A program made the position numbers and the translations under genes. Shown here piece after piece: positions 35,956 to 44,657 of a stretch of 64,000 nt of DNA. The stretch comes from an uncultured Oscillospiraceae bacterium (GTDB lineage Bacteria > Bacillota > Clostridia > Oscillospirales > Oscillospiraceae), in NCBI GenBank assembly GCA_910587645.1, contig CAJUNA010000013.1, positions 66,331 to 130,330 on the forward strand, given 5' to 3'. The stretch's first letter is position 1. Each line of letters starts with the position of its first letter. A model generated the notes under the pieces. It was not told the origin of the DNA. It saw only the letters and a program-made list of their open reading frames with translations, and made no database searches.

Positions 35956-36011
35956 TTGGTTTTATTATGACTTTTGCTTAAAAAATACACTCCGGGAGAA
36001 TCAGAAAAAAC

Positions 36012-36755
36012 ATGAAAATTGTAACCTTTAACATCCGCTGCGATTTTGGGCAGGACGGCGCGAATAATTTTTGCTTCCGCAAGCCCTTGATTTTGGAAAA
36101 GCTCCGCCGGGAACAGCCGGACGTAATCTGCTTCCAGGAGGTGCTGCCCCATGTGGCCGTCTGGCTGAAGGAATCGCTGTGGGATTATTATGTCATCGGC
36201 TGCGGACGCAGCGCGGCCCTGGAGGATGAACAGATGGCGGTAGCTTACCGGAAGGACAGGCTGAACCTGATTCAGATGGAGACCTTCTGGCTCTCAGAGA
36301 CGCCCTGTACGCCGGGATCCCGGTATCCGAAGCAGAGCGCCTGCCCCCGCACCGGGACGGAAGCTGTTTTGGAAGAACTGGCTTCCAAGCGGGTATTCCG
36401 GCTGGTGAATGTTCATCTGGATCATGAACAGGCCGATGCCAGGGAGCGGGGGCTGCGGCAGGTCTTGGCAAAAGTAGCGAAGCCTGCGCTGTTTCCCAGC
36501 GCGCCGGTGGTAATCGCAGGCGACATGAACGCGGAGCCGGACAGCCCGGAAATGGCGGTACTGAGGGGCAGCCCCTTCACCAACGCAGCAGAGGGGACCG
36601 GCGCGACGTATCACGGTTACGGGAAGGATACGCCCTGTGCCATCGACTACATCTTGACAAGGGGATTTGCCTGCGGGAAGGTGGAAAAGTGGACGGAGCA
36701 GCGGGATGGCGTGTACCTCTCCGACCACTACCCGGTGTGCGCGGTTCTGGAGTAA
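36012..36755 (+). CDS. Endonuclease/exonuclease/phosphatase (EEP) family protein
   Basis: This 247-residue protein has the DNase I-like EEP fold of metal-dependent phosphodiesterases. The start MKIVTFNIRCD has the conserved Asn, VICFQEVLP the metal-binding Glu, AGDMNAEPDS the Asp/Asn pair, and DYILTRG and SDHYPVCAVL the end motifs. No signal peptide is visible, so it is probably cytoplasmic. Family substrates range from nucleic acids to phospholipids and sugar phosphates, so this one cannot be assigned. It lies between the deacetylase terminator and ktrB. Confidence 0.82.
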   Translation: MKIVTFNIRCDFGQDGANNFCFRKPLILEKLRREQPDVICFQEVLPHVAVWLKESLWDYYVIGCGRSAALEDEQMAVAYRKDRLNLIQMETFWLSETPCTPGSRYPKQSACPRTGTEAVLEELASKRVFRLVNVHLDHEQADARERGLRQVLAKVAKPALFPSAPVVIAGDMNAEPDSPEMAVLRGSPFTNAAEGTGATYHGYGKDTPCAIDYILTRGFACGKVEKWTEQRDGVYLSDHYPVCAVLE

Positions 36756-36838
36756 GTCCCACTGCGGAAAGGGAAGAAATATGCTGCGCCAGGGACGGAG
36801 CGGAACCGGCAGCAGCCTAAAAAAGATAGGAAACCACC

Positions 36839-38185
36839 ATGAAACGACAGAAAAAAGCGAAATTGTCCAGTGTGCAGATTATCGCCCTGGGCTTCTTTAT
36901 CATGATCGGGCTGGGGACGGCACTGCTGATGCTGCCGGTTTCCAGCCATGCGCCTGGAGGGGCTTCCTTTGGGGACGCGCTGTTTACGGCAACCTCGGCG
37001 TCCTGCGTCACCGGGCTGGTCCAGCAGGACACCGGGACTTATTGGACTACATTCGGGCAGGTGGTGATCATTCTGCTCATCCAGGTGGGCGGACTGGGAT
37101 TTATGTCTATCGCTACCTTGTTCCTGCTGCTGCTGCGCAAGCGGCTGGGGCTGCGGCAGAGGGAAGTGGTGGTGGACAGCGTCAGCTATGACCGGCTGGG
37201 CGGGTTTGTACCCTTTATCCGGCTGGTATTTCTGGGGACGCTCCTGGCGGAAGGGCTGGGGGCGGTGCTGCTGAGTATCCGGTTTGTCCCGCAGTTTGGC
37301 TGGGGAACGGGGATCTATTATGGCGTTTGGCATAGCATTTCCGCTTTCTGCAACGCGGGGTTTGACCTGATGGGGTCCTACAGCGGGGCATACTCCTCTT
37401 TTACCGCCTATGCCGGCGATCCGCTGGTAAGCCTGACGGTCTGTGCTTTGATCCTCTTCGGTGGCACGGGGTTCCTGGTTTGGGAGGATCTGGCCCGCAA
37501 TAAGCTCCGCTGGCGGCGCTACCGCTTGCAGACAAAGGTGGTGCTGTCCATGAACCTGGCGCTGACGGCGGGGGGCGGTTTGCTGTTTTTCCTGCTGGAA
37601 CGGAACAATCTGGGGGCTGGCCGTCCCCTGGGAGAGCAGGTCTTAGCCGCTATTTTTGACGCGGTGACCCCCCGTACGGCGGGGTTTAATTCCACCGACA
37701 CCGGGGCGCTGTCCAGCGGGAGCCTCCTGCTGACCATGATCTTTATGTTTATTGGCGGCAGCCCGGGGTCTACGGCGGGCGGCGTTAAGACGACAACAGT
37801 GTTTGTCATCCTGCTGCACGCCCTGTCCGGCGTACGGCGGGAGAGAAGCTCCAACGCCTTTGGCCGGAGCATTGGGGACGACGCGCTGAAAAAGGCAACG
37901 GCGGTGCTGTATACCAACCTGCTGCTGGCGCTGGTGGGGGCGGTGGCAATTTGCGCCATCCAGCCGGCGGAATTGACCCATGTGCTTTTTGAGACGTTTT
38001 CCGCCATCGGCACCGCCGGGATGACGATGGGGATTACCAGGGACCTGCTGCCGGTGAGCCGGTTAATCGTTGTATTCCTGATGTACTGCGGCAGAGTAGG
38101 GAGCATTTCTTTCGCAGTGGCGCTGCTGGAGAAGCGGGCACTGCCTCCGGTTACGCTGCCCCGGGAGGATATCACTATTGGGTAA
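36839..38185 (+). CDS. ktrB: KtrB-type potassium channel subunit (TrkH family)
   Basis: KtrB is the membrane channel of a sodium-dependent or voltage-related K+ uptake system gated by KtrA. The 448 residues give about ten hydrophobic segments. The four pore-loop filter regions can be read: TSASCVTGLV, NAGFDLMGS, TPRTAGFNSTDTG and SAIGTAGMTMGI. The loop GGSPGSTAGGVKTTT between the third and fourth repeats is a conserved TrkH/KtrB feature. AGGAAA precedes the ATG. The regulator ktrA follows 284 bases later, behind a long leader. Confidence 0.93.
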   Translation: MKRQKKAKLSSVQIIALGFFIMIGLGTALLMLPVSSHAPGGASFGDALFTATSASCVTGLVQQDTGTYWTTFGQVVIILLIQVGGLGFMSIATLFLLLLRKRLGLRQREVVVDSVSYDRLGGFVPFIRLVFLGTLLAEGLGAVLLSIRFVPQFGWGTGIYYGVWHSISAFCNAGFDLMGSYSGAYSSFTAYAGDPLVSLTVCALILFGGTGFLVWEDLARNKLRWRRYRLQTKVVLSMNLALTAGGGLLFFLLERNNLGAGRPLGEQVLAAIFDAVTPRTAGFNSTDTGALSSGSLLLTMIFMFIGGSPGSTAGGVKTTTVFVILLHALSGVRRERSSNAFGRSIGDDALKKATAVLYTNLLLALVGAVAICAIQPAELTHVLFETFSAIGTAGMTMGITRDLLPVSRLIVVFLMYCGRVGSISFAVALLEKRALPPVTLPREDITIG

Positions 38186-38469
38186 CCTGTTTTTCCGGCG
38201 TTCGGTATTTTGTTGTCAAGGTGCCTCCGTTTGCAACCGGCGCGGGGGATTTTTCCAGGCAAGCTACTCCTGTTGAGCGTTTTTGTTTGAACGCGCGAAG
38301 TTCCGGTAGGTGACGCTCGCTACATCCTCAGGCCGCATTGCGGGGAAAGTTGCACTTTGCCGTGCAACCTTTGGGGAAATATTAAAAAGTTTCCCGGTGC
38401 GCGAGGGCGGACGGGCAGAAATATTTTACCGCCGCGCCAAAAGGGCGCGGGAGAAAGAGGGATCGTTTT
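38186..38469 (+). promoter_or_regulatory. Structured region between ktrB and ktrA, possible leader RNA
   Basis: This 284-base gap holds several potential stems: GTTGCAC/GTGCAAC, GGGAAA/TTTCCC across TATTAAAAAG, and CCGCGCC/GGGCGCGG just before the ktrA ribosome binding site. It also has CGGTAGGTGACGCTCGCTAC. c-di-AMP riboswitches (ydaO) are known upstream of ktr genes in Firmicutes, and AGGTAGG recalls part of that motif, but I cannot align the full consensus. No gene is seen here, and it could also be a dispersed repeat. Confidence 0.35.
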
Positions 38470-39117
38470 ATGAAGTCTTTTCTATTGATTGGCATGGGCT
38501 CCTTCGGCCACCATCTCTGCCGCGCGCTGGTAGGGCAAAAGTGTGAGGTGATGGCGGTGGATCAAAACGGCGAGACCCTGGAGGACATCCTTCCCCTGGT
38601 GGTCAGTGCTAAGGTGGGGGACTGCACCAATGAGGAGGTACTGCGCTCTTTCAGCGTTGAGAGCTTTGACGCCTGCTTTGTCTGCCTGGGCGACAGCAAT
38701 GTGCTGGGAAGCCTCCAGATTACCAGCCTGCTAAAGGAGCTGGGCGCGAAAAAAGTGTTTAGTAAGGCCGATGATGATGTACAGGCTAAATTTTTGCTCC
38801 GGAATGGGGCGGATTCGGTGATCTACCCGGAACGGGAGGCCGCCCTTAGGCTGGCAATCAGCGAAAGCTCCGACAGTATCTTCGACTGCATCCCTTTGAC
38901 GGAAGACCACTCTATTTATGAGCTGGAGCCGATGGACCGTTGGGTGGGAAAGAGCCTGAAGGAGCTGAATTTCCGGGTGAAATACCATTTGACCGTAATC
39001 GCGGTGAAACGGGGCGAGGTGATCGTGCCGAACCTCAGCCCGGATTACGCTTTCCGAAAAGAGGAACATCTCCTGGTTTTGGGACGGATGGAGGATATCC
39101 GGAAGGTTATCCGGTGA
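38470..39117 (+). CDS. ktrA: KtrA-type potassium uptake regulator (RCK domain)
   Basis: KtrA is a cytosolic ring subunit that gates KtrB using nucleotide and, in Firmicutes, c-di-AMP. The 215-residue chain has an N-terminal RCK/Rossmann domain (FLLIGMGSFGHHLCRAL near residue 4, VMAVDQNG near 30, FVCLGDSNV near 74). A C-terminal RCK_C domain runs from about 140 (ELEPMDRWVGKSLKEL). GAAAGAGGG lies before the ATG. A strong terminator follows. Confidence 0.93.
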   Translation: MKSFLLIGMGSFGHHLCRALVGQKCEVMAVDQNGETLEDILPLVVSAKVGDCTNEEVLRSFSVESFDACFVCLGDSNVLGSLQITSLLKELGAKKVFSKADDDVQAKFLLRNGADSVIYPEREAALRLAISESSDSIFDCIPLTEDHSIYELEPMDRWVGKSLKELNFRVKYHLTVIAVKRGEVIVPNLSPDYAFRKEEHLLVLGRMEDIRKVIR

Positions 39118-39157
39118 GCGCGGGCCTGTTTTGCCAGCAATGGAAGGAAGATGTATA

Positions 39158-39187
39158 GAGCCAGCCGGGGAACCGGCTGGCTCTGTT
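39158..39187 (+). terminator. Terminator after ktrA
   Basis: An 11-bp perfect stem, GAGCCAGCCGG with CCGGCTGGCTC, has a 4-base GGAA loop and a TGTTTTC tail. It lies between convergent ktrA and the ylmC-like gene; the minus-strand tail is not T-rich, so it mainly serves ktrA. Confidence 0.75.
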
Positions 39188-39192
39188 TTCCG

Positions 39193-39477
39193 CTATAAGA
39201 CGCCTTTTCGCCGCGACCGCTTGTAGGGTGGGCGGCGCTGCACCGGCTTATCAATCAGGATGATATCGTCCCCTATCTGCTTGATGCACTCCCAAGGGAT
39301 ATAAAATTCTTCCCCACGGCCAAATAACCCAAAAAACCGGCACGGCCCAGGCACTACCAGCGCCGCCACCCTGCCCTCGGGCAGCATTACCTCTACGTCC
39401 CCTACATACCCTAAACGGCACCCATCGCATATATTGATGACCTCTTTGCACCGCAGCTCTACCATCCTGCACTGCAT
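39193..39477 (-). CDS. ylmC: YlmC/YmxH family sporulation protein (PRC-barrel-like)
   Basis: This small 94-residue protein begins MQCRMVELRCKEVINIC and continues GCRLGYVGDVEVMLPEGRVA and FYIPWECIKQIGDDIILI, a PRC-barrel layout of the YlmC/YmxH family. In Bacillus the same family lies just downstream of sigG, and here it follows sigG as well, which supports the assignment. The role of the family is not well known; sporulation association is inferred from context. ATG 39477 with GAGGGG is preferred over TTG 39495. Confidence 0.82.
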   Translation of the reverse strand: MQCRMVELRCKEVINICDGCRLGYVGDVEVMLPEGRVAALVVPGPCRFFGLFGRGEEFYIPWECIKQIGDDIILIDKPVQRRPPYKRSRRKGVL

Positions 39478-39528
39478 GGCTCTCACCCCTCTCAAGAGGA
39501 GTCTATGCGTCTCCGGGAATGTCCTATG

Positions 39529-40299
39529 TCAAATGTTTTTCTGGATGGCCTTCAGCGCGTTCTTCTCCAGACGGCTTACTTGAGCCTGGGAAATGCCTAC
39601 CTCGGCGGAAACCTCCATCTGGGTTTTGCCCTCATAGAAGCGCAGAGCCAAAATGTGCTTTTCGCGCTCCCCCAGGCGCGCCAGGGCGTCCTTTAAGGCA
39701 ATATGCTCCAGCCAGTGCTCGTCCGTGTTCTTCGTATCCTTTACCTGGTCCATGACGCAAACCGTGTCCCCGCTGTCGGAATACACCGGCTCAAACAGGC
39801 TCACCGGGTCCGTGATGGCGTCCATGGCAAATACCACGTCCTCCCGGGGTATGCCCAGCTCCGCCGCGAGCTGCTCTACCGTTGGCTCCCGCTGGGATTG
39901 GGCCATCAGCTTCTCCCGGGCCTGCATCACCTTGTACGCCGTGTCCCGCAGGCTCCGGCTGACCCGGATGGCGCTGTTGTCCCGGAGGTAGCGGCGGATT
40001 TCGCCTACGATCATCGGCACCCCGTAGGTAGAAAAACGCACCGGCTGGTTGATGTCGAAGTTGTCGATGGCCTTAATCAGGCCTACGCACCCTACTTGGA
40101 ACAGGTCGTCGGCGTTCTCCCCGCGCCCGGTAAATTTCTGGATTACCGACAACACCAGGCGCAGGTTGCCGCTGATGAGCTTTTCCCGGGCGTCCTTGTC
40201 CCCCTCCTTGGTCCGGCGCAGAAGCTCCATGGTCTCCTCGTTGCGCAGTACTTTCAGTTTTGACGTGTTTACGCCGCAGATCTCCACCTTTCCCTGCAC
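39529..40299 (-). CDS. sigG: Forespore sigma factor SigG
   Basis: SigG directs late gene expression in the forespore. The N-terminus KVEICGVNTSKLKVL is a SigG hallmark and separates it from SigF. Region 2 shows RFSTYGVPMIVGEIRRYLRD, region 3 lies near 130-190, and region 4 has EVSAEVGISQAQVSRLEKNAL. At 256 residues the length is right. The start is GTG 40299, with GGGG-rich sequence upstream. It lies before the ylmC-like gene. Its presence makes the organism a likely spore former. Upstream lies the repeat block with several hairpins. Confidence 0.94.
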   Translation of the reverse strand: MQGKVEICGVNTSKLKVLRNEETMELLRRTKEGDKDAREKLISGNLRLVLSVIQKFTGRGENADDLFQVGCVGLIKAIDNFDINQPVRFSTYGVPMIVGEIRRYLRDNSAIRVSRSLRDTAYKVMQAREKLMAQSQREPTVEQLAAELGIPREDVVFAMDAITDPVSLFEPVYSDSGDTVCVMDQVKDTKNTDEHWLEHIALKDALARLGEREKHILALRFYEGKTQMEVSAEVGISQAQVSRLEKNALKAIQKNI

Positions 40300-40397
40300 G
40301 TCCTCAACCCCCCTTGGTGAAAACTTACAAAGGCAGTTTTCCCCTGGCAGGGGAGATTATACGGGAGGAAAAATGGAGGTTTTGTCGGGTTGGAAAA

Positions 40398-40624
40398 AGC
40401 GCCCGGACGGCGGATGCCGTCCAGGCGCTTTACGCGTCAAAAAAGATGCTTCGCATCTTTTTTGAGAAAAAGGGCCGGGCCGAGTGCGACCCGCAAAGTA
40501 CTTTTTCGAGGTACACGCCCCCGAAAAAGTGATTCTATTTTATTCACGCTTTCAGCGTGAACTCCTGCGGAGGGCTTTTTTTGACAGTCTGAGCGCCCGG
40601 ACGGCGGATGCCGTCCAGGCGCTT
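40398..40624. repeat. Five-hairpin repeat block flanked by 33-bp direct repeats
   Basis: The 353-base sigG-pgi gap contains no gene but five hairpins. The first (40398-40430) and last (40592-40624) are the same 33 bases in direct orientation, each an inverted repeat around GGACGGCGGATGCCGTCC. Between them lie a perfect 13-bp stem (40437-40465), ACTTTTTCG/CGAAAAAGT (40500-40530) and TTCACGCT/AGCGTGAA (40543-40561). GCGGAGGGCTTTTTTT follows, with GACAGTCTG, a string also found near 9052. The first hairpin has a T5 tail on the minus strand and could terminate pgi. Confidence 0.75.
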
Positions 40625-40652
40625 CTGGTTGGTTTTAGGGCTCCGGGCGCTT

Positions 40653-41975
40653 TTAACGGCCCAGCTTGGCACGGAGGGACGCGGTCATGTCCTCGTAGCC
40701 GGGCTTGCCCAGCAGGGCGAACATGTTCTTCTTGTAGGCTTCCACGCCGGGCTGGTCGAAGGGGTTCACCCCCAGCAGGTAGCCGCTCAGGCCGCAGGCG
40801 TACTCAAAGAAGTAAATCAGCTCGCCGCAGGTGTAGGCGTTGATCTCACCCGCGCGGATGATCAGGTTGGGGACGCCGCCCTCTACGTGGGCCAGCAGGG
40901 TGCCGTCCATGGCCTGCTCCGCGATGAAGTCCATGTCCTTGCCGGCCAGGAAGTTCAGGCCGTCGCCGTCCGCTTCGTCCTTGGGGACGCAAAGCGTATG
41001 GGCGCTCTTGCCAAAACGGATCACCGTTTCCAGCATCAGGCGTTCGCCCTGCTGGATATACTGACCCATGGAGTGGAGATCGGCGGTGAACTCTACGCTG
41101 GCGGGGAACAGGCCCTTGTTCTCCTTGCCTTCGCTCTCGCCGTAGAGCTGCTTCCACCACTCGGCAAAGAAACGGGCGCAAGGCTCGTAAGCCGCGAGAA
41201 TCTCAATCTTCTTGCCCTGCTGGTACAGGTCGCTGCGGGCGGCGGCGTACTGCCAGGCGGGGTTCTCCGCCAGGCTGGGCTTGCGGCAGGCCTCCATCAT
41301 ATCCGCCGCGCCCTGCATGAGCTGGTCGAGGTCAATGCCCGCTACGGCAATGGGCAGCAGGCCTACGGCGGTGAGGACGCTGTAACGCCCGCCCACATCA
41401 TCAGGCACCACGTAGGTCTCATAGCCCTCGGCGGTGGCAAGGGATTTCAGCGCGCCGCGAGCCTTGTCGGTAGTGGCGTAGATGCGCTTGGCGGCTTCCG
41501 CCTTGCCATATTTCTCCTCCAGCTTCGCCTTGAAAAAGCGGAAGGCTACCGCAGGCTCGGTGGTAGTGCCGGATTTGGAAATGACGTTGACAGAGAAATC
41601 ATCGTCTCCAATGAGGTCGAAAATTTCCTGCATCGCATCGCCAGACAGGCCATTGCCCGCAAAATAGATGTTGGGGGTGTCCTTCTTTTTTAAATTGTAA
41701 TTGTTGGAGCCAAGCAGCTCAATCACTGCCCGGGCACCCAGGTAGCTGCCGCCGATGCCGATGACTACCAGGGCCTTGCTGTCGGACTGGATCTTCTTGG
41801 CGGCGGCCTGGATGCGGGCATACTCCTCCTTGTCGTAGTCACGGGGCAGGTTCACCCAGCCCACAAAGTCGCTGCCGCGGCCTGTGGCCTCCTGGAGCCA
41901 GGTGTGGGCCTGCTGAAGGCCCTGGGTGTATTTTTCCGCCTGGGCGGAGCTGCTGGATAGATCAATGCGAAGCAT
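40653..41975 (-). CDS. pgi: Glucose-6-phosphate isomerase
   Basis: Pgi interconverts glucose-6-phosphate and fructose-6-phosphate in glycolysis. The 440-residue length and motifs fit the Gram-positive type: GIGGSYLGARAVIELL near 77, SKSGTTTEPAVAFR near 135, and FEYACGLSGYLLGVNPFDQPGVE near the end. ATG 41975 (MLRIDLSSSS) has AAGGAGG ten bases upstream; the longer frame to 42128 has no site. The gene stands alone between the phosphopantetheinyl transferase and the repeat block. Confidence 0.94.
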   Translation of the reverse strand: MLRIDLSSSSAQAEKYTQGLQQAHTWLQEATGRGSDFVGWVNLPRDYDKEEYARIQAAAKKIQSDSKALVVIGIGGSYLGARAVIELLGSNNYNLKKKDTPNIYFAGNGLSGDAMQEIFDLIGDDDFSVNVISKSGTTTEPAVAFRFFKAKLEEKYGKAEAAKRIYATTDKARGALKSLATAEGYETYVVPDDVGGRYSVLTAVGLLPIAVAGIDLDQLMQGAADMMEACRKPSLAENPAWQYAAARSDLYQQGKKIEILAAYEPCARFFAEWWKQLYGESEGKENKGLFPASVEFTADLHSMGQYIQQGERLMLETVIRFGKSAHTLCVPKDEADGDGLNFLAGKDMDFIAEQAMDGTLLAHVEGGVPNLIIRAGEINAYTCGELIYFFEYACGLSGYLLGVNPFDQPGVEAYKKNMFALLGKPGYEDMTASLRAKLGR

Positions 41976-42134
41976 AGTCGTTGTCCTCCTTGTATAGTTT
42001 AGGTTTCCCATTGGAAAAAGTATACCACGGCTCGCCCGGTTGGGCAAGGGGGTTTCCGGAAACGGAGGATAATTTCCGTGGAATAATTTTGATAAAATGC
42101 ACCCCCCTCCCCCCGCCTGCCCGCACACGCAGCT

Positions 42135-42614
42135 TTAGGCAGTCTCCTCCAGGCAGACTGCCCGGACCGCGTGGCCATCCGATGGGCAGACTGTGATGAT
42201 CCATCCCTCCAGCAGCCCGGACAGGCACTGGCAGCGCCTGTCCGGCGCCAGCGGCTTCCGCAGGGCGGCAATGCCAAGCCCCAGACGCTTGACCGTGGCT
42301 TCTTTGGCAGTCCATAGCCGGAAAAAGTCCTCATCCCCCATGCCAGCCGCCAGCCGCCTGGGAGCGGGACGCAGCTTTTCTATGTCCACGCCGATGGGCT
42401 TGTCGTGGATTGCGCAGACAGCTGCGCCGTGGGAATGGCTGAGGTTGAAGCAGATGTCCGGGCGGCTGGGGAAGCAGGGCTTTCCGCCGGGTTCCCGGGC
42501 GATCTCCGGCATGGGCAGGCCCAGCTCCCGCTCTAAGGCCAGGGACAACAGGCGGTATGCCGCCTCATGCTCACCCCTTGCGGGACAGCGGGCACAGTAC
42601 ACGATGATATCCAA
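42135..42614 (-). CDS. 4'-phosphopantetheinyl transferase superfamily protein
   Basis: This 159-residue protein is a short Sfp-type enzyme that attaches phosphopantetheine to carrier proteins. IGVDIEKLRP near 74 holds the metal-binding Asp/Glu, FFRLWTAKEATVKR the Glu and Lys of the active site, and FNLSHSHG the N-terminal motif. At this length it is smaller than Sfp (about 220) but has the core. No polyketide, peptide synthetase or acyl-carrier gene is nearby, so the target is unknown. There is no clear promoter between it and dnaG, which faces the other way. Confidence 0.82.
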   Translation of the reverse strand: MDIIVYCARCPARGEHEAAYRLLSLALERELGLPMPEIAREPGGKPCFPSRPDICFNLSHSHGAAVCAIHDKPIGVDIEKLRPAPRRLAAGMGDEDFFRLWTAKEATVKRLGLGIAALRKPLAPDRRCQCLSGLLEGWIITVCPSDGHAVRAVCLEETA

Positions 42615-42751
42615 CTCGCGTCACCTCGGTTTTGGGAATTGGTATTATTGTATCAGTTTTTTCCTGAAAAAGGTGGATCACAAGCCCTTTGGCTGTATTT
42701 TTAGCCGTTAGAAAAAAATTTTTTGAAATTTTGGCTCAGAAAAGAGGAATT

Positions 42752-42779
42752 TTGCCTTTTCCGTTGTATATTGTATTAA
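42752..42779 (+). promoter_or_regulatory. Putative promoter of dnaG-rpoD
   Basis: TTGCCT (42752-42757), a 16-base spacer and TATTAA (42774-42779) lie 85 bases before the dnaG start. The rest of 42615-42863 shows no gene. Confidence 0.45.
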
Positions 42780-42863
42780 GACCGTTTATAAAATAAGGGA
42801 AGGACTGCTCGGATCAAGATACCGGGGATAGATTCGGCGTTTTTAGAAGGAGGTGCGGCTTCG

Positions 42864-44657
42864 ATGGCCTTTCCACAGCGGTTTTTGGACGAGCTGATCG
42901 ACCGCAGCGACATTGTGGACTTGGTGTCCTCCTATGTAGCCCTGACCAAGAAGGGCGGCAATTATTTCGGACTGTGCCCCTTCCATAACGAAAAAACCGG
43001 TTCCTTCTCCGTTGCGCCGGATAAGCAGATCTTTTATTGCTTCGGCTGCCATAAGGGGGGAGGCGCCCTCCAGTTCGTGATGGAAATAGAAAACCTGGCA
43101 TTCCCGGACGCGGTACGCTTCCTGGCTAAACGGGCCAATATGGAGGTCCCTGAGGACGATACGGGCCGGGAGGAATCCCGCCGCCGCCAGCGGGTGCTGG
43201 CGCTGAACAGGGACGCCGCCCGGTGGTTTTACCAAAACCTCTCCCGGCCGGAGGGCGCGGCAGTGGCCGCTTACCTGGAAAAACGGAAAATCACGCCGAA
43301 AACCGCCACCAACTTCGGCCTGGGGGCTTCCCTGGACAGTTGGGACGCCCTGCTGGCCGCTATGACGGAAAAAGGGTACACCAAGACCGACCTGCTGGCG
43401 GCAGGCCTGGTGGTGAGCAACCAGAAAGGGCGTGTGTATGACAAGTTCCGCAACCGGCTTATGTTCCCGGTGATCGATGTGAGGGGGGATGTGGTGGCCT
43501 TCGGCGGACGGGTGCTGGACAAGTCTGAGCCAAAGTATATGAACACCACAGAAACTATCGTTTACAGCAAGCGGCGGAACCTGTACGGCATCAACCTGGC
43601 AAAAAAGACCAAACGGCCTAATTTTATCCTCTGTGAGGGTAACATTGATGTCATTACCCTCCATCAGGCGGGATTTGACAACGCGGTGGCTTCCATGGGC
43701 ACCGCCCTTACTACAGAGCAAACCAAGATTCTCAGCCGGTATACCAAGGAGCTGGTCCTCTGCTTTGACAACGATACAGCGGGGCAGATGGCCACCCAGA
43801 AGAATATCGAAATGCTAAAAGACAGCGAGTTTGCCGTCCGGGTCTTGCAGCTTCCCCGGCGCCTGTCGGAAGGGGAATATGTCAAGCAGGATGTGGACGA
43901 TTTTATCAAATTCCAGGGGGCGGCGGCTTTTGAAGCCGTGTTGAACGGCAGTGCCAACCAGATGGATTTTCGCATGGACGCGGTGGCGGCCAAGTACGAC
44001 CTTAGCGACCCGGAGCAGAAAATCGCCTATGGCGGCGAGATCAGCCAGTTGATCGCCTCACTGTCCAACGCGGTGGAGCGGGAGATCTATGCTGGCCGCG
44101 CCGCCGAGACCGCCGGAATCTCCCGGACGGCTATGATTACCGAGGTGGAGCGGGCCAGGGGGAAGCAGCGGGGCCGGGAACGCCGAACCCTCCAGCGGGA
44201 AAACCTCAACGCCGCCGCCCTGCGCCAGCCGAGGGACCGAACCATCCGGTACGGCGACCTCCGCTCCGCTATGGCGGAGGAGGGCGTGATTCGGCTCCTG
44301 CTGCTGGACGGCGCGCTGTCGGACCAGTGCCGGAGGCTGGAGCCGGAGGATTTCAGCTCCGGCTTTCTGGGCCGGATGTACCGGCTGCTGCGGGAAGCCT
44401 GGGACGGGGGCCATCCCATGACGGCGGCCGCCCTGTTGGCCCGGTGTACGGCGGAGGAGACCAGCCATTTATCCGGCGTTTTGCAGAAGCCGGAAGCTTC
44501 TGCCTACGCGGACAAGGCGTTGGAGGACTACATACAGATTATACTGCGCTCCGCAGAGAAGCGGCGGGGGGAGCAGGCTGAGGACCCCTTGCAGGCGGCT
44601 GTGGAGAAATTTAGAGCGGACAAAAAGAAAAAGGGTAACGGAGGAAAGCGGCAATGA
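42864..44657 (+). CDS. dnaG: DNA primase
   Basis: DnaG makes RNA primers at the replication fork. The N-terminal CHC2 zinc finger reads CPFHNEKTGSFSV with CFGCH near residues 39-62. The TOPRIM catalytic part has LCEGNIDVITLHQAGFDNA near 256 and CFDNDTAGQMAT near 301. The C-terminal 150 residues are the helicase-binding domain (EGVIRLLLLDG onward). At 597 residues the length is normal. AAGGAGG lies upstream of ATG 42864. The stop overlaps the rpoD start, so both are co-translated. Confidence 0.95.
   Translation: MAFPQRFLDELIDRSDIVDLVSSYVALTKKGGNYFGLCPFHNEKTGSFSVAPDKQIFYCFGCHKGGGALQFVMEIENLAFPDAVRFLAKRANMEVPEDDTGREESRRRQRVLALNRDAARWFYQNLSRPEGAAVAAYLEKRKITPKTATNFGLGASLDSWDALLAAMTEKGYTKTDLLAAGLVVSNQKGRVYDKFRNRLMFPVIDVRGDVVAFGGRVLDKSEPKYMNTTETIVYSKRRNLYGINLAKKTKRPNFILCEGNIDVITLHQAGFDNAVASMGTALTTEQTKILSRYTKELVLCFDNDTAGQMATQKNIEMLKDSEFAVRVLQLPRRLSEGEYVKQDVDDFIKFQGAAAFEAVLNGSANQMDFRMDAVAAKYDLSDPEQKIAYGGEISQLIASLSNAVEREIYAGRAAETAGISRTAMITEVERARGKQRGRERRTLQRENLNAAALRQPRDRTIRYGDLRSAMAEEGVIRLLLLDGALSDQCRRLEPEDFSSGFLGRMYRLLREAWDGGHPMTAAALLARCTAEETSHLSGVLQKPEASAYADKALEDYIQIILRSAEKRRGEQAEDPLQAAVEKFRADKKKKGNGGKRQ

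Noticed and set aside
38186..38469. Definite c-di-AMP (ydaO) riboswitch call
   Set aside because: Only a short AGGTAGG-like string fits. The other conserved blocks of the class could not be found in order, so I list only a candidate leader.
40300..40397. SigF/SigG-type promoter upstream of sigG
   Set aside because: TATAAT is visible on the minus strand near 40358, but no matching -35 or clear forespore-type pair with correct spacing could be found.
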